64,000 nt of DNA, taken from positions 930,001 to 994,000 of the forward strand of contig JAUXVD010000008.1 of the NCBI GenBank assembly GCA_030684575.1. Reading direction: 5' to 3'. Of this stretch, positions 1 to 8,894 are shown in pieces. This stretch comes from Nitrospirota bacterium (GTDB taxonomy: Bacteria > Nitrospirota > Nitrospiria > Nitrospirales > Nitrospiraceae). The notes beneath the pieces are model-generated. The model did not search any database, was not told where the DNA came from, and saw only the letters and a program-made list of their open reading frames with translations. Position numbers and translations under genes: made by a program. The number at the start of each line of letters is the position of its first letter. Position 1 is the first letter of the stretch.

Positions 1-2
1 TG

Positions 3-836
3 CCGAGACTCGTCTCGACCGGGTGGCCTATCGTCATGACGACAGGTGTGATCAGCCTTGTGTCATTCATGGACGACCGGCGTGGTCTTCCGATTGTGAT
101 ACGGCTTGGGGTTCACCTCCTGGTTGCAGCTCTCCTCGTGATCGGTGCAGGGTTGGTGATTCCCTCTATAGCCGTTCCCTCCCTCGGGTTCATCAAGCTG
201 GGATGGATCGCAGCTCCCTTTACGGTTGTGTTTCTCGTCTGGATGGCTAATTTATACAACTTTATGGATGGAATGGACGGGTTTGCCGGCGGTATGACGG
301 TGATCGGCTGTGGCTTACTCGGGTATTTGGGCTGGCAGGCCCACCATCCTTTGGTTTCTGTGCTTGCAACCGTGCATTCTGTGGCGGCGGCGGGATTTCT
401 TGTCCATAATTTTCCTCCGGCGAAGATTTTCATGGGCGATGTCGGGAGTGTGTCCACAGGCTTTCTTGTGGCGGCATTGACTGTTCTCGGATGGCGCGAC
501 GGAGTTTTTGATCTCTGGGTTCCGCTTATCGTATTCTCACCCTTTATCCTTGATGCTACCGTGACGTTGGTACGGCGGGCCCTTCGTCATGAAAAAGTAT
601 GGGAGGCCCATCGGGATCACTATTATCAGCGATTGGTATTGATTGGGTGGGGCCATCGACGGACGGTCTTAGCAGAATATGGATTGATGGCTCTGTGCGG
701 AGGCTTGGCGCTCTGCTATCAGTATGCATCGGAAGAGTGGCGGCTCGTCGTTTTGGGGTTCTGGGCGATGTTATTTTTCTCCCTAGCCCTTGCGGTGCAG
801 GGCGTTGAGCAACGGAGACAACCGCTCGGATTTTGA
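3..836 (+). CDS. WecA/WbpL-type polyprenyl-phosphate sugar-1-phosphate transferase (5' end outside window)
   Basis: Integral membrane glycosyltransferase of the MraY/WecA/WbpL family, which moves a sugar-1-phosphate from a UDP-sugar to undecaprenyl phosphate and so starts a lipid-linked glycan. The reading frame is open back to the window edge, and about 80-100 N-terminal residues are missing, so the first internal ATG at 36 is not the true start. Visible family motifs are SFMDDRRGLP (the DD motif), NLYNFMDGMDGFAGG and KIFMGDVGS, with hydrophobic helices between them. The next gene, an O-antigen ligase-like protein, and the CapD-like dehydratase after it fit an O-antigen or capsule role. The exact sugar substrate cannot be read from the sequence. 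Confidence 0.88.
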   Translation, partial: PRLVSTGWPIVMTTGVISLVSFMDDRRGLPIVIRLGVHLLVAALLVIGAGLVIPSIAVPSLGFIKLGWIAAPFTVVFLVWMANLYNFMDGMDGFAGGMTVIGCGLLGYLGWQAHHPLVSVLATVHSVAAAGFLVHNFPPAKIFMGDVGSVSTGFLVAALTVLGWRDGVFDLWVPLIVFSPFILDATVTLVRRALRHEKVWEAHRDHYYQRLVLIGWGHRRTVLAEYGLMALCGGLALCYQYASEEWRLVVLGFWAMLFFSLALAVQGVEQRRQPLGF

Positions 837-846
837 AAGCATATCG

Positions 847-2115
847 GTGCTAGTGAATTCATTATTTGCCATGCCGGCATCCGGGCGCGTACCGAAGCTG
901 GATGCCATTCTCCGTTTCGTGTTGGTCGTGTATATTGCAGTCCTTCCGTTCACGCCACTCTTCCGCGTGGAGCGAACCGGATTTCTTGTCCTCCTGGGTT
1001 TGCTGGTTTGGTGGTGTGTTACGAATCGGCATCTATTCTATTCCCGGACACCGTACGATATGCTCCTGCTCGCGTTTGTTGCCTGGGTCGGGCTTACGAT
1101 CCCGTTTTCCGTCTCTCCGTTTTATAGTGTGCAGGAGTACGGAAAGTTACTCCAGCAGATGCTGGTCTTTTACGCGGTGATCTATTTCTTCAAGGGGCGA
1201 TTCTATCGACAGGTTCTTTTAGGTCTGGTCGGGGTCATGGCCATCATTGTCGCCGGATATGGACTTTCTCAGTTCAATCTCAATGATGCTCAGTTGGTGC
1301 ATTCTTTTCTTCCTGCTGAAGTATGGCTGACCACATTTCTAATCATGGTCATTCCTTTTGGGTTAGCGCTGGCTTTAGGCGAGGGGCCTCCAGAAATACG
1401 AATAGGCAGTGCCGTTGTTGTCGGAATGATGACGGCCTGCTTGCTCGCCACTCAATCTCGCGCAGGGCTGGTTGCCTTTGTGGCTGAGCTTTGGGTCATT
1501 GTTTGGTTCATTCGATCGACTCCCGCCAAGGTCGTCACAGCGTTGACGACGGGTTGTGCGATTGCCGTTGTCCTGATAGTTTTCAACGCAAACACAATCC
1601 CCTCGGCCGATATAAGCGCCGATATCACAAGCTCGATTCCTGTTAAAAAAGGTTTTTCATCTGTGTTTCACCGGTTTGATATTTGGGGCTTCACCTTGTC
1701 TGAGATCGCCAAGAATTGGTTGGTTGGGATTGGATATGGGAACCATAGTTATCTTTTGCTCTATGGCCAAGACAACGAAGTTGTCCTGCCTGGGCATGCT
1801 GCCATCACACAGTCAGGGACACACAATATATTTCTTTATCTGGCGCTTCATGTCGGGCTCCCAGGGATGTTGCTGTTTGGGTGGTTCTTTGTTCGGGTCG
1901 TTCAGACGACTGCTGCAGAATACCGACAAGCTCAGGATTGGCTGTCGAAATCCATTCTTGTGGGGTCAGTTGTCAGTGGCCTGGGGTTGATTGTCCGTCT
2001 ACAGTTCGATCAAATGTTTATTGGGACGTTGGCCATGCTCTTCTGGGTGCTTTTGGCGATGGCAGTTCTGAGTTACCCGTCATACAATCAAGTAACTGAA
2101 GAGATTCGAGCCTGA
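847..2115 (+). CDS. O-antigen ligase / polymerase-like (WaaL/Wzy) membrane protein
   Basis: Polytopic membrane protein of about 420 residues with roughly ten to twelve hydrophobic segments. A larger soluble loop contains HRFDIWGFTLSEI and GIGYGNHSY, followed by the SGTHNIFLYLALHVGLPG stretch typical of the Wzy_C/O-antigen ligase family (the THN(x)yL motif). Such proteins join or polymerise lipid-linked glycans on the periplasmic face. The frame is open upstream to 790, inside the preceding gene. I prefer GTG 847, which has GAAAG seven bases upstream; ATG 871 is the alternative. Ligase and polymerase cannot be separated by sequence alone. Confidence 0.8.
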   Translation: MLVNSLFAMPASGRVPKLDAILRFVLVVYIAVLPFTPLFRVERTGFLVLLGLLVWWCVTNRHLFYSRTPYDMLLLAFVAWVGLTIPFSVSPFYSVQEYGKLLQQMLVFYAVIYFFKGRFYRQVLLGLVGVMAIIVAGYGLSQFNLNDAQLVHSFLPAEVWLTTFLIMVIPFGLALALGEGPPEIRIGSAVVVGMMTACLLATQSRAGLVAFVAELWVIVWFIRSTPAKVVTALTTGCAIAVVLIVFNANTIPSADISADITSSIPVKKGFSSVFHRFDIWGFTLSEIAKNWLVGIGYGNHSYLLLYGQDNEVVLPGHAAITQSGTHNIFLYLALHVGLPGMLLFGWFFVRVVQTTAAEYRQAQDWLSKSILVGSVVSGLGLIVRLQFDQMFIGTLAMLFWVLLAMAVLSYPSYNQVTEEIRA

Positions 2116-2177
2116 AGGCGTGAAGCGTCAACGGAGGTCTCGTTGGCGAATCGCATGCTTAAGGTGAAGAAGAGGCT

Positions 2178-4085
2178 ATGCAAAAACTCGTGATCGCGCT
2201 ATTCCATCGTCTCGTCGGTCGCTATGGGCTATTTATGCAGCGGTATCGATCAGTTCTTGTGGTCTGTACTCAGCTCGGGCTTATTGCTGTGGCGAATGTG
2301 GCAGCCTTTGCCCTCCGATTCGAAGGGGATATTCCCCTCGACCAAGTGCGACTGTTCTACAGTGGCCTCCCCCTCGTGTTGGCCATATATTCGATTGGTC
2401 TTGCCGTATTTGGTATTCAGCAAGGGCTGTGGCGTTATGTCGGCCTCCATGATTTAGCCCGCATTTTCTGGGCCTCCGTCATCAGCGCAGTAGTGTTCTT
2501 CGGTGTTGTTCATGGTCTACTCGGGTGGGTGGCGTATCCCCGCTCGGTCATTATTTTGACGAGCGTGCTGAGTGGACTCTTTCTCGCCGGCATCCGGCTG
2601 GCTGTTCGCTGGTTCCGTGAATGGCTTCGAGTCTTAAGCCCCTCGGCTAGAAGAGTCTTGATTGTTGGAGCGGGCCATGCCGGAGAGTTGTTGGTGCGGG
2701 ATATGTTGAGCGACGGGAACTCGCAGTACCGGCCGGTAGGTTTGGTGGACGATGATCCGATCAAGCGCAAGATGAAGATTCATGGCGTATCGGTGGTGGG
2801 GGCTATTGAAGATATTGCCGGCCTGACGCGAGGGCTTGTTGCGCATGAGATCATTGTGGCGATTCCATCGGCGTCGACCGCCCTGAAGCAGCGGATTCTT
2901 GCCGCAGCAGAAGGGTGTAAGGTTCCCATCAAACTTTTGCCGAGTGTGAAGCAGCTGTTGGCGAACCCTGAGGCACTGAGGCAGGTTCGACCGATGAGCC
3001 TGGAGGATCTTCTCCAACGTGAACCTATTCAGATGGATCGGCAGGAGTTGAATCCCTTGCTCGAAGGGAAACGAGTACTTGTGACCGGTGCAGGGGGGTC
3101 GATCGGGTCTGAGCTCTGCAGGCAGATCGCTCGATATCATCCATCGACATTGATCCTCTTTGAGCGTTATGAGAATGGGCTGTACGCATTAGATCTTGAA
3201 TTGCGAAGGCAGTTTCCGACACTCACGATTATTGCGGCGGTGGGAGATGTCACCGTCCACGACCGGGTGATCGAGGTGTTGCGGCAGACGGACCCGGAGC
3301 TTGTCTTTCATGCTGCTGCGCATAAGCATGTGCCCTTGATGGAGCTGAATCCGAAGGAGGCCGTCCGCAATAACATTTTTGGAACCAAAGTTGTGGCTGA
3401 GGCTGCTTTGGCTTGTGGCGTGGATCGATTTGTGCTGATTTCCACCGACAAGGCGGTGAATCCGACCAGTGTCATGGGCGCCACAAAACGGGTAGCCGAA
3501 GACCTGCTGCAGAGACTGAGTTATAGCGGACAGACAAAATTTACGGTGGTCAGGTTTGGGAATGTGCTGGGCAGTAACGGCAGTGTGGTCCCTTTGTTTA
3601 CGGACCAGATCCGAAGAGGTGGGCCGGTTACGGTGACCCATCCTGAGATCAAACGTTTCTTCATGACGATTCCTGAGGCGGTGCAATTGGTGCTACAGGC
3701 CAGCCTGTTGGGTCGGGGCGGTGAAGTGTTTGTGCTGGATATGGGGGAGCAGGTCAAAGTAGTCGATTTGGCTAGAAATATGATTGTGTTGTCCGGTCTT
3801 GTGCCTGACCAGGATATTCAGATTGAGTTTAGCGGGTTACGGCCTGGGGAAAAATTATACGAAGAGCTCTTTGACGCAACTGAGCAAGTGGAGCCTACGT
3901 CGCACGCAAAGATCCGGCGTGCCATCAGTCCACAGGCGATTCAGTCTGATCGTCTCGATCGAGCGATGGCTCATCTCGAAGCTGCCCTGAGTCATGGCGA
4001 TGACGATGAATTGATTCGCCGACTCAATGAGGCTGTCCCAACCTATACTCCAATGTCGGCTCGCAACGCTGTACATATTCATTGA
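2178..4085 (+). CDS. CapD/WbpM/PglF-type membrane nucleotide-sugar 4,6-dehydratase
   Basis: A 635-residue member of the FlaA1/WbpM/CapD family, membrane-bound NAD(P)-dependent UDP-HexNAc dehydratases that make 6-deoxy-4-keto sugars for surface glycans. Four N-terminal hydrophobic segments (about residues 20-145) precede a first Rossmann-type domain (VLIVGAGHAGELLVRDM near 160) and a catalytic SDR domain (VLVTGAGGSIGSELCRQI near 300; HAAAHKHVPLME; STDKAVNPTSVMGATKR). Full length for the long family form. AAGAAGAGG lies just before ATG 2178. It sits between the ligase-like gene and the kdsC/manC/manB group, consistent with a polysaccharide precursor role; the product sugar is not decidable here. 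Confidence 0.9.
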   Translation: MQKLVIALFHRLVGRYGLFMQRYRSVLVVCTQLGLIAVANVAAFALRFEGDIPLDQVRLFYSGLPLVLAIYSIGLAVFGIQQGLWRYVGLHDLARIFWASVISAVVFFGVVHGLLGWVAYPRSVIILTSVLSGLFLAGIRLAVRWFREWLRVLSPSARRVLIVGAGHAGELLVRDMLSDGNSQYRPVGLVDDDPIKRKMKIHGVSVVGAIEDIAGLTRGLVAHEIIVAIPSASTALKQRILAAAEGCKVPIKLLPSVKQLLANPEALRQVRPMSLEDLLQREPIQMDRQELNPLLEGKRVLVTGAGGSIGSELCRQIARYHPSTLILFERYENGLYALDLELRRQFPTLTIIAAVGDVTVHDRVIEVLRQTDPELVFHAAAHKHVPLMELNPKEAVRNNIFGTKVVAEAALACGVDRFVLISTDKAVNPTSVMGATKRVAEDLLQRLSYSGQTKFTVVRFGNVLGSNGSVVPLFTDQIRRGGPVTVTHPEIKRFFMTIPEAVQLVLQASLLGRGGEVFVLDMGEQVKVVDLARNMIVLSGLVPDQDIQIEFSGLRPGEKLYEELFDATEQVEPTSHAKIRRAISPQAIQSDRLDRAMAHLEAALSHGDDDELIRRLNEAVPTYTPMSARNAVHIH

Positions 4086-4117
4086 TCTGCGCTGCCCTGT
4101 CTCTCGATTTTTCCGGT

Positions 4118-4141
4118 TGGGGACAGATATGGGGACAGATA
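4118..4141 (+). repeat. Two tandem copies of a 12-bp TGGGGACAGATA unit
   Basis: Two exact head-to-tail copies of TGGGGACAGATA lie in the 206-bp gap between the dehydratase and the KdsC-like gene. TGGGGACAGAT occurs again at 63719-63729. Similar GGGGACAGAT strings are familiar to me from intergenic dispersed repeats in other genomes, but no hairpin or transposase is seen here. The rest of this gap holds nothing I recognise. Confidence 0.6.
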
Positions 4142-4291
4142 TATGTGGTGCGGTTCATCTCTGCGCCTACTCCAGGATGAGGGCGGCGGTCATATTTGCT
4201 GACTTATTTGTTTTCTTTTATCTCGGTTTTTGGTGTGCAGAGTTAGGCAAGGTTAGTAAGATGGCACAGGTCAATAGATAGGACTCATACA

Positions 4292-4858
4292 ATGGTGCAA
4301 CGGACATCAACGAAAAAAATAGCTCAGCCTCGGAAGGTCTCACGTACGTTGCTCAGGCAGATCCGTCTCTTTGCCACCGATGTCGATGGTGTCCTGACTG
4401 ATGCAGGCATGTACTATGCTGAGTCCGGCGATGAGTGGAAGAAGTTTAATACGCGTGACGGTATGGGGATCAAGCTGCTGCAAAAGGCCGGGATCATCAC
4501 CGCTATTGTCACGCAGGAGCGGACGAAGTTAGTCGCACGGCGTGCTGAGAAGCTCACGATCCCCGAGCTGCACCAAGGGGTGCTGGATAAGTTGTCGCTC
4601 GTCCGCGAGATGGCGTCACGTTATGGACTCACGCTCAGCCAGGTTGCTTACATCGGGGACGATATTAACGATCTCGAGACGCTCAAGGCGGTGGGATTTT
4701 CTGCCACACCGGCCGATGGAATGCCCCAAGTTGCTGCAGTGGTTGACTATATATGTCAGAAGAAGGGTGGTGAGGGGGCGGTTCGGGAAATCATTGAGAT
4801 GATTTTAGCAGCTCAAGGCTCAACGTCCAAAGTTACAGCATCAGGAAAGCGCACATAG
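4292..4858 (+). CDS. kdsC: KdsC/YrbI-type HAD phosphatase
   Basis: A 188-residue HAD-superfamily phosphatase of the KdsC (3-deoxy-D-manno-octulosonate-8-phosphate phosphatase) type, a tetrameric, capless enzyme that releases Kdo in LPS precursor synthesis. Motif I is FATDVDGVLTD (nucleophile and acid/base Asp), followed by the family stretch KKFNTRDGMGIKLL; motif IV is YIGDDINDLETL. The N-terminal ~20 residues are basic and probably disordered. No kdsA or kdsB is nearby, so a role in another nonulosonate (such as neuraminate-type) pathway is possible. The next gene, manC, follows after 17 bp, suggesting co-transcription. Confidence 0.8.
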   Translation: MVQRTSTKKIAQPRKVSRTLLRQIRLFATDVDGVLTDAGMYYAESGDEWKKFNTRDGMGIKLLQKAGIITAIVTQERTKLVARRAEKLTIPELHQGVLDKLSLVREMASRYGLTLSQVAYIGDDINDLETLKAVGFSATPADGMPQVAAVVDYICQKKGGEGAVREIIEMILAAQGSTSKVTASGKRT

Positions 4859-4875
4859 GGCAGGAGATTCAGGGT

Positions 4876-6357
4876 ATGGCTTCTCTCACACGGCGAACAT
4901 CGAACCTCGAACAGGATAACCACCTCTATCCCGTGATCATGGCAGGTGGAAGCGGCACCAGGTTTTGGCCGCTCAGCCGACAATTGTTTCCCAAACAGTT
5001 GCTGCGAATTATGGGAGATGAAACGCTGATTCAGCAGACCATGCGCCGGGTGGTCTGTGCGTCGGCACCCAACCGGGTGATGATCTCCACGAATCCGGCT
5101 CAAGCAGAGTCCATTCGCGGCCAGTTGGGTGAATGGAAAGATGCGCTTGCAGATAATTTTGTACTTGAGCCGGAAGGGCGCAATACCGCTCCGGCCATTG
5201 CCTTGGTCGCCTTAGAACTGGTTCGTCGGGACCCTGACGCGATTATGCTAGTGGTTCCTGCTGATCATATCGTGAAGGGTCAGCGAGCATTTGATGCGGC
5301 GGTCTCGTTGGCGGCGACGCTGGCGAAGCAGGACTATTTGGTGACATTCGGTATCAAGCCGATTCGTCCTGAGACTGGTTACGGCTATATCAAGCCCAAC
5401 CGGAATGTCACATTGGAAAAACAGGGCATACTCAAGGGGCACCCGGTCAGCCGGTTCGTTGAAAAGCCTAATGCCGCCAAGGCGGCACAATATCTCAAGG
5501 CGGGGGACTATTATTGGAACAGCGGCATGTTCATTTGGCGTGCGGCAGCGATTCTTGACGAGATTAAGCGTCACCAACCGGCCCTCTATCGTGGGATCGA
5601 GCAGATCGGCCAATTGATCCAGACCGGAGCATCGAGGCAGGCGATCGACGATGCCTACCGGATGCTCAAACCGGTCTCGATCGATAACGGTGTGATGGAG
5701 CAGTCGAAGAGAGCCGCGATCGTGCCCGTGGCTTTTCAATGGTCTGACGTCGGGAGTTGGGGAAGTTTGGATGAAGTAGCGTCGAAGGATAAGGCCGGCA
5801 ATGTCCTGGTCGGTCGTGTCGTCGACATCGATAGCCATCGGTCGATTGTGTACGGGGATCGCCGCCTCGTGGCAACGATCGGGCTCACCGACATGGTGGT
5901 GGTGGATACGCCTGACGCCACATTAGTCTGTCCGAAATCCCGTGCGCAAGATGTGAAACAGCTGGTTGAGATTCTCAAGAAGCAGAAAGCGCCGGAACAT
6001 CTGGAGCATCTCACCGTGCATCGGCCCTGGGGGTCTTATACGATCCTGGAAGAGGGATCGGGTTATAAAGTGAAGCGGGTGACGGTGAAGCCGGGAGGTC
6101 GTCTCTCGTTGCAGATGCATCATCAACGAAGCGAACATTGGGTGGTGATCACGGGGACGGCACGAGTGACGAGGGGTGACGAGGTGTTCGATCTCAAAGT
6201 TGGACATAGTACAGAAATCCCTGTTGAAACCCGTCATCGTTTGGAAAACCCCGGTCAAGAGACCCTGCATATCATTGAAGTGCAGAACGGGCCTTACCTT
6301 GGGGAAGACGACATTGTCCGGTTTCAGGATGATTATGGGCGGACGCCAACATCGTGA
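4876..6357 (+). CDS. manC: Mannose-1-phosphate guanylyltransferase / mannose-6-phosphate isomerase
   Basis: Bifunctional 493-residue enzyme of the AlgA/ManC/CpsB family that makes GDP-mannose from Man-1-P and GTP and interconverts Fru-6-P and Man-6-P. The N-terminal nucleotidyltransferase domain carries IMAGGSGTRFWPLSRQLFPK and a FVEKP motif; the C-terminal type II PMI cupin carries HRPWGSYTILEEG, LSLQMHHQRSEHWVV and a GxA turn. Length matches the fused form. The phosphomannomutase gene follows 73 bp downstream, so the two provide a complete Fru-6-P to GDP-mannose route for the surface polysaccharide genes upstream. Confidence 0.95.
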   Translation: MASLTRRTSNLEQDNHLYPVIMAGGSGTRFWPLSRQLFPKQLLRIMGDETLIQQTMRRVVCASAPNRVMISTNPAQAESIRGQLGEWKDALADNFVLEPEGRNTAPAIALVALELVRRDPDAIMLVVPADHIVKGQRAFDAAVSLAATLAKQDYLVTFGIKPIRPETGYGYIKPNRNVTLEKQGILKGHPVSRFVEKPNAAKAAQYLKAGDYYWNSGMFIWRAAAILDEIKRHQPALYRGIEQIGQLIQTGASRQAIDDAYRMLKPVSIDNGVMEQSKRAAIVPVAFQWSDVGSWGSLDEVASKDKAGNVLVGRVVDIDSHRSIVYGDRRLVATIGLTDMVVVDTPDATLVCPKSRAQDVKQLVEILKKQKAPEHLEHLTVHRPWGSYTILEEGSGYKVKRVTVKPGGRLSLQMHHQRSEHWVVITGTARVTRGDEVFDLKVGHSTEIPVETRHRLENPGQETLHIIEVQNGPYLGEDDIVRFQDDYGRTPTS

Positions 6358-6430
6358 TGCGTGGAGCGCCAGTGTCGCGCATCTCTTGATCCTCATCACC
6401 CATCACTGATTACACATCACAGAGGTATAC

Positions 6431-7831
6431 ATGGGACTCTTTCGCGAATATGATTTGCGCGGCATCGTGGGGCAGGAGCTCACCGATTCGATTGCGGAGC
6501 AGGTCGGACGTGCCTATTGCACTTATGTCAAAGACCGTGGGGTCAAGACGATTTCAGTCGGGCGCGATGGTCGACTCAGTTCGCCTGGTCTCTTCGCGTC
6601 CCTTGTGCGCGGGCTCCTCGCCGGTGGCCTGAACGTCGTCGATATTGGTATTTGCCCCTCGCCGCTGGTGTATTTCTCGCTGTTTCAGCTGCCGGTTGAC
6701 GGCGGTATCATGATCACCGGGAGCCACAATGCGGCTGAATACAACGGATTCAAGATTTGCGTCGGGAAAGAAGCGATTCATGGAGAAGAGATCCAGGCGC
6801 TGCGAGTAGTGATGGAGGCAGGCGCGTTTGTCTCAGGCGTCGGAACCTTGTCGGAACATGCCATCATTCCTGACTATCTGGCCTATCTTAAGAAGAGTTT
6901 CGCGCATGTCAACGCCAAGCGCCTGCATGTCGTCATCGACTGCGGAAACGGTGTCGCGGCGTTGGTGGCCAAGGAGGCGTTGGAGCTCTTGGGCTGCCGC
7001 GTCACTGGGCTCTATTGCGACCTTGATGGGAGATTCCCGAATCATCATCCCGACCCCACAGTCTTAGAGAATCTTGACGATTTGATTCAGGCGGTCAAGC
7101 AGCACAAGGCCGATGTCGGGATCGGCTACGACGGAGATGCCGATCGTATCGGGACCATCGATGAGCAGGGGAACGTGTTATGGGGCGATCGCCTGATGGT
7201 GGTCTACTCGCGCGATATTTTGGCTGAAAAACCCGGGAGTACCATCATCTCCGAGGTCAAATCGTCGCAGAGTCTCTATGACGATATCGCAAAACGAGGG
7301 GGACGCCCGATCATGTGGAAAACTGGTCATTCCCTGATCAAAGCGAAGATGAAAACCGAACAGGCGGTGTTGGCCGGTGAAATGTCCGGGCACATGTTTT
7401 TTGCCGATCGGTATTTCGGGTATGACGATGCAATTTACGCCTCCTGCCGACTGGTGGAGATTCTGGCCAAGACGACTCAGCCACTCTCTGCCTTGGTCGC
7501 GGATCTTCCGAAGACGTCTGTTACTCCAGAGATTCGAGACGATGTGTCCGACTCCATCAAGTTTCAGTTAGTCAAACATGTGCAAGATCGCTTGGCAGCC
7601 TGTATGAAGAGCCGTGAGCCCCTTGGCCCTGCCAAGTTGGTGATTCGCGATGTGGTCACCATCGATGGGGTCCGCGCCATATTCGAGGATGGATGGGGGC
7701 TGATCAGAGCTTCGAATACCCAGCCTGCCCTCGTGTTGCGTTTTGAAGCTACCTCGCCGGAGCGGTTGGCCACGATCCGCGCAGTCGTCGAAGGCGAGCT
7801 TAAGGCGGCCAAGCAAGCTCTTGGCTGTTAG
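6431..7831 (+). CDS. manB: Phosphomannomutase / phosphoglucomutase
   Basis: A 466-residue alpha-D-phosphohexomutase (AlgC/ManB type) converting mannose-6-P to mannose-1-P and possibly glucose phosphates. Catalytic phosphoserine loop GGIMITGSHNAAEYNGFK, metal loop GIGYDGDADRIG, sugar-specificity loop GEMSGHMFF and C-terminal phosphate-binding RASNTQPALVLRFEA are all present. The start MGLFREYDLRGIVG is canonical. The TAG stop codon is the first part of a 127-bp palindromic repeat, so the repeat supplies the terminator codon. Pairs functionally with manC upstream. Confidence 0.95.
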   Translation: MGLFREYDLRGIVGQELTDSIAEQVGRAYCTYVKDRGVKTISVGRDGRLSSPGLFASLVRGLLAGGLNVVDIGICPSPLVYFSLFQLPVDGGIMITGSHNAAEYNGFKICVGKEAIHGEEIQALRVVMEAGAFVSGVGTLSEHAIIPDYLAYLKKSFAHVNAKRLHVVIDCGNGVAALVAKEALELLGCRVTGLYCDLDGRFPNHHPDPTVLENLDDLIQAVKQHKADVGIGYDGDADRIGTIDEQGNVLWGDRLMVVYSRDILAEKPGSTIISEVKSSQSLYDDIAKRGGRPIMWKTGHSLIKAKMKTEQAVLAGEMSGHMFFADRYFGYDDAIYASCRLVEILAKTTQPLSALVADLPKTSVTPEIRDDVSDSIKFQLVKHVQDRLAACMKSREPLGPAKLVIRDVVTIDGVRAIFEDGWGLIRASNTQPALVLRFEATSPERLATIRAVVEGELKAAKQALGC

Positions 7832-7957
7832 CAGGATGCTGAACCCCCCCCGCCAGCTTCGTTCTCGGCTCATCGAAATCCTCAACGTACCCCTGAGGGT
7901 ACACCTCCGGTTTCGATTCGCCTGCGGCCTTGCCGGACGGGCTTTTTGAGCATCCTG
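7829..7957 (+). repeat. ~127-bp palindromic intergenic repeat, copy 1
   Basis: Begins TAGCAGGATGCTGA and ends TTTTTGAGCATCCTG, so its ends are inverted copies; the middle has CCTCAACGTACC and GAGGGTAC, which pair with each other. The TAG is the manB stop codon. Related copies lie at 15502, 23847, 25019, 36716 and, inverted, 41286. There is no coding potential and no transposase; it behaves like a REP/MITE-type element that could fold as a long hairpin and perhaps end transcription after manB. Confidence 0.8.
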
Positions 7958-7998
7958 GAGGGCGTTTTCTTCCTGCAGCGTATCGACCACGAGACGTA

Positions 7999-8838
7999 AT
8001 GACTTCGCATCAACCTCCACGGGCTCATCAGCGGGGTGATTTGCTGCTCCAAGCTACTTTCTTGCGTGTCTGGATTTTCCTCGCCTGCCTGATCCTGGGA
8101 GCCATGAGCAGCGTAGTCTCCTGGGCTGGGACTGGCGATCTGCCTACAGTACGACCCTTCCAAGTCGGAGAACAGCTCACCTTCGACATCTCTTGGCTGA
8201 ATATCACCGCAGGCACAGCCGTGATGGCAGTCAGTGGTGCCGGCACGGAAGGGGATCAATCGCTGGTGAAATTGGTTACCACGGCGCAGTCGAGGCCGGC
8301 GATCACCAAGTTCTTCCCGGTAGACAATCGGGTGGAGTCATTACTGGATCCCGCCAGGCTACTGCCGGAGCATCTGACGTTTAAGCGACGAGAAGGGAAA
8401 AAGAAAGAAGATATCGAGTACACCTTTCACCAGAAAGAGGGGAAGGTCACGGTAGTCAAAGGGGGGACTACCGAAATCTTGGACATGCCCCCTGGCACAC
8501 AAGACGTCATTTCCTGCCTCTACAATACGCGCAGTGCATTGTCGCTGCAGCCAGGTACATCGCTGACGATGAACGTTTATCACGATAAGAAGAACCGCAA
8601 GGTGGAGGTACGGGTCGAGGAGATCGAAACAGTCAGCGGACCCTGGGGTACGGTTGAAACGGCCCGTCTGTTGGTCGTCATGCCGTTCCAAGGCCTTTTT
8701 CTTAACCAGGGCAACATACGGGTCTGGTTGACTAACGATGCACGGCGCATTCCGGTTCGAATGAAGGCCAAAGTTGTCATCGGGTCGATTGTGGCGGATC
8801 TCATCAGTGGATGGCAGGCCTCGGAAGCAGCCCCATAA
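7999..8838 (+). CDS. Exported DUF3108-family protein
   Basis: A 279-residue protein with a hydrophobic signal segment (FLRVWIFLACLILGAMSSVV) followed by a beta-rich domain starting VRPFQVGEQLTFDISWLNITAGTA, typical of the DUF3108 family, whose members are periplasmic or outer-membrane-associated and of unclear function. The frame is open to 7930, but that part lies inside the palindromic repeat, so I choose ATG 7999. The stop overlaps the open frame leading into fbp, whose own start is at 8895. The family name is recognised from the YxVGExLxFxIxWlgi pattern; no enzymatic motif is visible. Confidence 0.75.
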   Translation: MTSHQPPRAHQRGDLLLQATFLRVWIFLACLILGAMSSVVSWAGTGDLPTVRPFQVGEQLTFDISWLNITAGTAVMAVSGAGTEGDQSLVKLVTTAQSRPAITKFFPVDNRVESLLDPARLLPEHLTFKRREGKKKEDIEYTFHQKEGKVTVVKGGTTEILDMPPGTQDVISCLYNTRSALSLQPGTSLTMNVYHDKKNRKVEVRVEEIETVSGPWGTVETARLLVVMPFQGLFLNQGNIRVWLTNDARRIPVRMKAKVVIGSIVADLISGWQASEAAP

Positions 8839-8894
8839 AGAGAACCAGCCTTTCGTTGCCCGCCCTCTTCAAAACGGTTATACTCGCCTCGACT

